Translations under genes and position numbers: made by a program
Assembly (NCBI RefSeq): GCF_002245215.1
Contig: NZ_NPMR01000002.1
Span: forward strand, 1,095,557-1,159,556
Origin: Microbacterium sp. Yaish 1
Lineage (GTDB): Bacteria; Actinomycetota; Actinomycetes; Actinomycetales; Microbacteriaceae
Direction: 5' to 3'
Length of the DNA: 64,000 nucleotides
Notes under the pieces: model-generated
The model's database searches: none
What the model saw: the letters and a program-made list of their open reading frames with translations, nothing else
Told to the model about the DNA's origin: nothing
Shown here: positions 61,321-64,000 of the stretch, in pieces
Layout: every line of letters begins with the position of its first letter
Numbering within the stretch: the first letter of the stretch is position 1

Positions 61321-62135
61321 GCGTCGAGCCGGTCTTCGGCCGTCAGCGATCGCCCGTAGATGCCGGCGAAGTCCGCGTCCGAGGCATCCGCTGCGAAGCC
61401 GTCGTAGACGACCTCGCCCGCCCGCATCCCGATCAGCCGCACGCCGTATGTGCGTGCCAGATCGAGCAGGTGCAGGTTCACCAGCACCGTGATGCCGAGC
61501 TCCGTGTTGATGCGCTGGAGGTCTTTCATGACTCCGTGCGCGGTGGGCGGGTCGAGGCTCGCGACCGGCTCATCGGCCAGGACGATGCGCGGCTGCTGGG
61601 CGAGGGCGCGGGCGATCGCGACGCGCTGCTGCTGACCGCCCGAGAGCGCGGCGGCGCGATCCCAGACCCGCGGCAGCATCCCGACGCGATCGAGCGCCTC
61701 GAAGGCGAGGCGCCGGTCGTCCGACCGGTAGGCCCCCAGCAGGGTGCGCCACACCGGGGTATGGGCGAGGCGGCCGACCAGGACGTTGTTGAGCACGCTC
61801 GTGCGACCGGCGAGGTTGAAGCCCTGGAACACCATGCCGATGTCGCCGCGCAGGCGGCGCAGCTCGCGCCCGCGCGCCGTGTCGACGCGCACGCCGCCGA
61901 CCTCGAGCGCGCCCGAGGTCACGGGGACGAGGCCGTTGATCGTGCGGATGAGTGTCGACTTGCCCGATCCCGACAGCCCCACGACGGCGACCATCTCGCC
62001 CGCCCCGATCTCGAGCGAGACCCCGCGCAGGCCGAGAGTGCCGTTCGGGTAGCGCACCGAGACGTCGTGCAACCGGATGCCCGACGGCGATGCCGGGACC
62101 GAGGCCTCGGCATCGCGCGCAGTGGTGTCGGTCAC
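61317..62135 (-). CDS. phnC: Phosphonate ABC transporter ATP-binding protein
   Basis: 272-aa ATPase with Walker [10 protein letters not shown] (about residues 54-62), signature LSGGQQQR and Walker [13 protein letters not shown], and PhnC-specific [22 protein letters not shown]. The long open frame upstream shadows phnD; GTG 62135, overlapping the phnD stop (GTGA), is the start. Confidence 0.94.
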   Translation of the reverse strand: MTDTTARDAEASVPASPSGIRLHDVSVRYPNGTLGLRGVSLEIGAGEMVAVVGLSGSGKSTLIRTINGLVPVTSGALEVGGVRVDTARGRELRRLRGDIGMVFQGFNLAGRTSVLNNVLVGRLAHTPVWRTLLGAYRSDDRRLAFEALDRVGMLPRVWDRAAALSGGQQQRVAIARALAQQPRIVLADEPVASLDPPTAHGVMKDLQRINTELGITVLVNLHLLDLARTYGVRLIGMRAGEVVYDGFAADASDADFAGIYGRSLTAEDRLDA

Positions 62136-63106
62136 TGCAGTCCGAGCGCCTGCGCGGCGCGTGCGACGACGTCGAGCGACGAGGCGTCGGCGGGGGCGAG
62201 CTTGGTGATCGAGTAGATGCTCTGGAGCACCTCCGAGCCCTCGGGGGTGTTCGAGAAGTCCTCCAGCGCGGTCGCGATGCGCTCGCGCAGCTCGGGCGAG
62301 AGGTCTGAGCTCAGCGCGACACCGTCGTTGGGGATCTCCTCGGTCATCGCGAAGACGACGACCTTCTGCCCGACGTCCGGGGTGTCCTTCTTCACGATCG
62401 TGCGCGCGTCCCAGAAGCTGAACCCGACCTCGGCGTCGCCGTTGTAGACGGCGAGCACGGACGCGTCGTTCGCGGTCACGGGCAGCTGATCGATGTCGGT
62501 GTCGGTGTCGAGCCCGGCCTCCTGCAGCGCGAGGATCGGGTAGATGTAGCCGGCGGGCGACCCGGGTCCGAGCACGGCCACCTTCGCACCCTTCACCTTG
62601 GTGATCGAGTCGAGGCCCGCGGGGCCCGTCATCGCGTCGGCGCCGTTGCAGAAGAGCATCCCGTCGCGCTCGACAGGAGCGTCGTCGCAGTACTTGTCGG
62701 GGTTGTTCGTCATGAACTGCGCGGGGTAGCTGATGTTGCCGTTGCGCTCGGTCTGCAGCACGACGTCGGCGCCGTACATGTCGCCTGCCTGCCACAGCTG
62801 CAGCGACGGGAGGAACCCGATCTGCGCCTGACCGGCGCCCATCGCCTCGACCGCGGCCTGGTAGTCCTTCGAGACCACACCCGTGACCTCGATGCCGAGC
62901 TCGTCGCTCAGGTAGTCGGTGAGCGGGGCTGCGGTCTCGACGAGCCCGTTCTGGTCCTGCGAGGGGACGAGGGCGAGCACGAGCGACGTCGGGTCGGCGG
63001 CGGCTTCGGGGGTGTCGCCGGCGGCGGGTGAGCCCGCGCAGCCGGCGAGGGCGATCGCGGCGACCGCGCTGACGGCCGCGGCGGCGAGGAAACGGGTGGT
63101 GCGCAT
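62132..63106 (-). CDS. phnD: Phosphonate-type substrate-binding lipoprotein
   Basis: 324 aa. Lipoprotein signal peptide with lipobox ALAGC (Cys about residue 23). The mature part follows the PhnD/PtxB pattern: [35 protein letters not shown] and [17 protein letters not shown] (the anion-binding turn). It likely binds phosphonates, phosphite or a phosphate ester. It lies 38 bases downstream of a HAD hydrolase gene in the same operon. Confidence 0.92.
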   Translation of the reverse strand: MRTTRFLAAAAVSAVAAIALAGCAGSPAAGDTPEAAADPTSLVLALVPSQDQNGLVETAAPLTDYLSDELGIEVTGVVSKDYQAAVEAMGAGQAQIGFLPSLQLWQAGDMYGADVVLQTERNGNISYPAQFMTNNPDKYCDDAPVERDGMLFCNGADAMTGPAGLDSITKVKGAKVAVLGPGSPAGYIYPILALQEAGLDTDTDIDQLPVTANDASVLAVYNGDAEVGFSFWDARTIVKKDTPDVGQKVVVFAMTEEIPNDGVALSSDLSPELRERIATALEDFSNTPEGSEVLQSIYSITKLAPADASSLDVVARAAQALGLQ

Positions 63107-63144
63107 GAGTGAGTGTCCTTCGGGTGAGGGGTGGATGTTCGGGG

Positions 63145-63843
63145 TCAGGGGGTGGATGCGGCCGCCCACGCCTCGATGCGCGGCAGCAGTTCGGTGAGCG
63201 TGTCGGCGTGGAAGGTCGGGGATGCCGCGGCATCCGTCCACGGGCCGACGAGCGCGGTGTCGTGTCCGCGCCGGTGCGCGGGCTCGAGGTCGTTCCGCCA
63301 GATGTCGCCGACCGCGAGCACCCGGCGGTCGCGGACGTCGGGCGCGTCGAGCAGTCGTTCGAGCCCCGCGGGCTTGCCCGCGTCGGTGACGATGCGCGCG
63401 AACGCTTCGCCGAGCCCGAGCGCGTCGAGGGTCTCCGCGACGCGGATCGCCGGGGCGTTGGTGACGAGCACGCACTCGGCCGGCAACCGCGTGGCCGCCG
63501 CTGCGAGACCGACCGGCGCCTCGACGGGGGCGAGATCGGTCCCCAGCAGCGCACGGCTGTCGAGGTAGGCACGCGACAGCGCCTCGGCCCCGACTCCCGC
63601 GTCCTCGGCGACGAGGCGGATCACGTCGTACGCGTCGAGCGGCGCCCCGTGTCCGGTGGGTCGGCCGCGGAGTCCGTCGTCGACCCGGGCGAGGAAGCGA
63701 TCCGGTGCGCCGGAGGCAGCGGCGGCGGCGCGCGCGTAGGCGAGCACCGGCCCGTCGCCGAGGGCGACGGTTCCGTCGAAATCGAAGATGATGAGAGCAG
63801 GGTTCGGCACGGATCGGACTTTCTGAGTGGACGCTTCGTCCAT
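63145..63843 (-). CDS. HAD family hydrolase
   Basis: About 232-aa phosphatase-like enzyme. HAD motif I is [16 protein letters not shown], motif II the Thr/Ser in CVLVTNAPA, motif III Lys near DAGKPAGL and motif [15 protein letters not shown]. It resembles phosphoglycolate phosphatase/phosphonatase-type HADs. First gene of the phn operon, so it may act on the imported phosphorus compound. Start uncertain: ATG 63843, or GTG 63810 which has AGAAAG in front and sits just before motif I. Confidence 0.82.
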   Translation of the reverse strand: MDEASTQKVRSVPNPALIIFDFDGTVALGDGPVLAYARAAAAASGAPDRFLARVDDGLRGRPTGHGAPLDAYDVIRLVAEDAGVGAEALSRAYLDSRALLGTDLAPVEAPVGLAAAATRLPAECVLVTNAPAIRVAETLDALGLGEAFARIVTDAGKPAGLERLLDAPDVRDRRVLAVGDIWRNDLEPAHRRGHDTALVGPWTDAAASPTFHADTLTELLPRIEAWAAASTP

Positions 63844-63845
63844 CG

Positions 63846-63857
63846 TTAGGTGAACAC
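63846..63857 (+). promoter_or_regulatory. Leaderless promoter candidate at right edge
   Basis: TTAGGT (63846-63851) is close to the TANNNT -10 consensus (T for A is not required at position 2; here it reads T-T-A-G-G-T with TAGGT shifted by one) and ends six bases before a GTG. No ribosome binding site is visible. The match is moderate. Confidence 0.3.
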
Positions 63858-64000
63858 GTGGACACAAATCCCACAGCCGATGAACTGCGGATGAACGAGA
63901 TCCGACGACTCGATGCGGCGGCCGCGGCCTCGGCACGCGGCGATGCCGGGCAGGCGTTCGACGCGGTCCCGTGGCTCTCGCGATCGATCGCCGCGGATGC
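63858..64000 (+). CDS. Unidentified gene, 3' end cut by window
   Basis: An open frame from GTG 63858 to the window end (47 codons: VDTNPTADELRMNEIRRL at the start, then an Ala-rich helix and AFDAVPWLSRSIAAD). It is divergent from the HAD gene, 14 bases from its ATG. ATG 63891 is a later possible start. Too little is present to recognise a family. It may be regulated together with the phn operon. Confidence 0.45.
   Translation, partial: MDTNPTADELRMNEIRRLDAAAAASARGDAGQAFDAVPWLSRSIAAD

Overview
The window is high-GC DNA with short intergenic gaps, many GTG starts, four-base stop/start overlaps and apparently leaderless promoters. Together with the gene content (cytochrome bd with CydDC, DUF222-HNH nuclease, MoeZ-type MoeB-rhodanese fusion, NusG with a long acidic extension, tRNA-Trp-secE-nusG order) this points to an actinobacterium, most likely Microbacteriaceae and probably Microbacterium. 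The genus is an inference from style and gene order. 

Layout. 1-5802: cytochrome bd oxidase (cydA, cut by the window edge, and cydB) and its assembly transporter CydDC. 5837-15320: a molybdenum block with molybdate ABC transporter modABC, a small HTH-TOBE regulator, molybdopterin genes moeZ-moeA-moaC-moaD, and a convergent moaE-moaB operon led by a two-domain SDR/DUF2867 protein; no moaA is present here. 15563-22582: an MHS-type transporter, a HerA-like ATPase, a PAP2 phosphatase, a Bcr/CflA exporter and a DUF3105-DUF305 pair. 22619-27682: a CUT1 sugar ABC importer with a divergent LacI regulator and several operator-like palindromes. 27757-41064: ribosomal genes rplL-rplJ, then about 9.5 kb of accessory genes, then rplA-rplK-nusG-secE-tRNA-Trp. 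The insert holds a DUF559/AbiEi-like protein, a YqaJ nuclease, a 2H phosphoesterase, a DHA2 exporter with a MarR regulator, an MDR oxidoreductase, a LysR/LysE pair, acylphosphatase and a nitronate monooxygenase. 41310-47531: a DUF222-HNH protein, then a divergent HSP90 with a 928-residue TPR partner. 47626-58749: a seven-gene polyamine/GABA operon with a divergent PucR regulator. 58852-63858: a phosphonate-type ABC operon (HAD, phnD, phnC, two phnE, RpiR regulator), and the start of a further gene at the right edge. 

How genes work together. The 57138-47626 operon encodes a complete route from putrescine to succinate: putrescine oxidase, aminobutanal dehydrogenase, GABA transaminase and succinate-semialdehyde dehydrogenase, with two amino-acid/polyamine permeases and a universal stress protein inserted in phase. 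ModABC brings in molybdate and MoeA inserts it into molybdopterin made by MoaD/MoaE, with MoeZ activating MoaD. 

The most unusual items are the HSP90-TPR pair, the palindrome/G-tract elements in front of the DUF559 and YqaJ genes, and three identical-form MarR operators overlapping one clear promoter. No CRISPR array, insertion sequence, integrase or prophage was seen.
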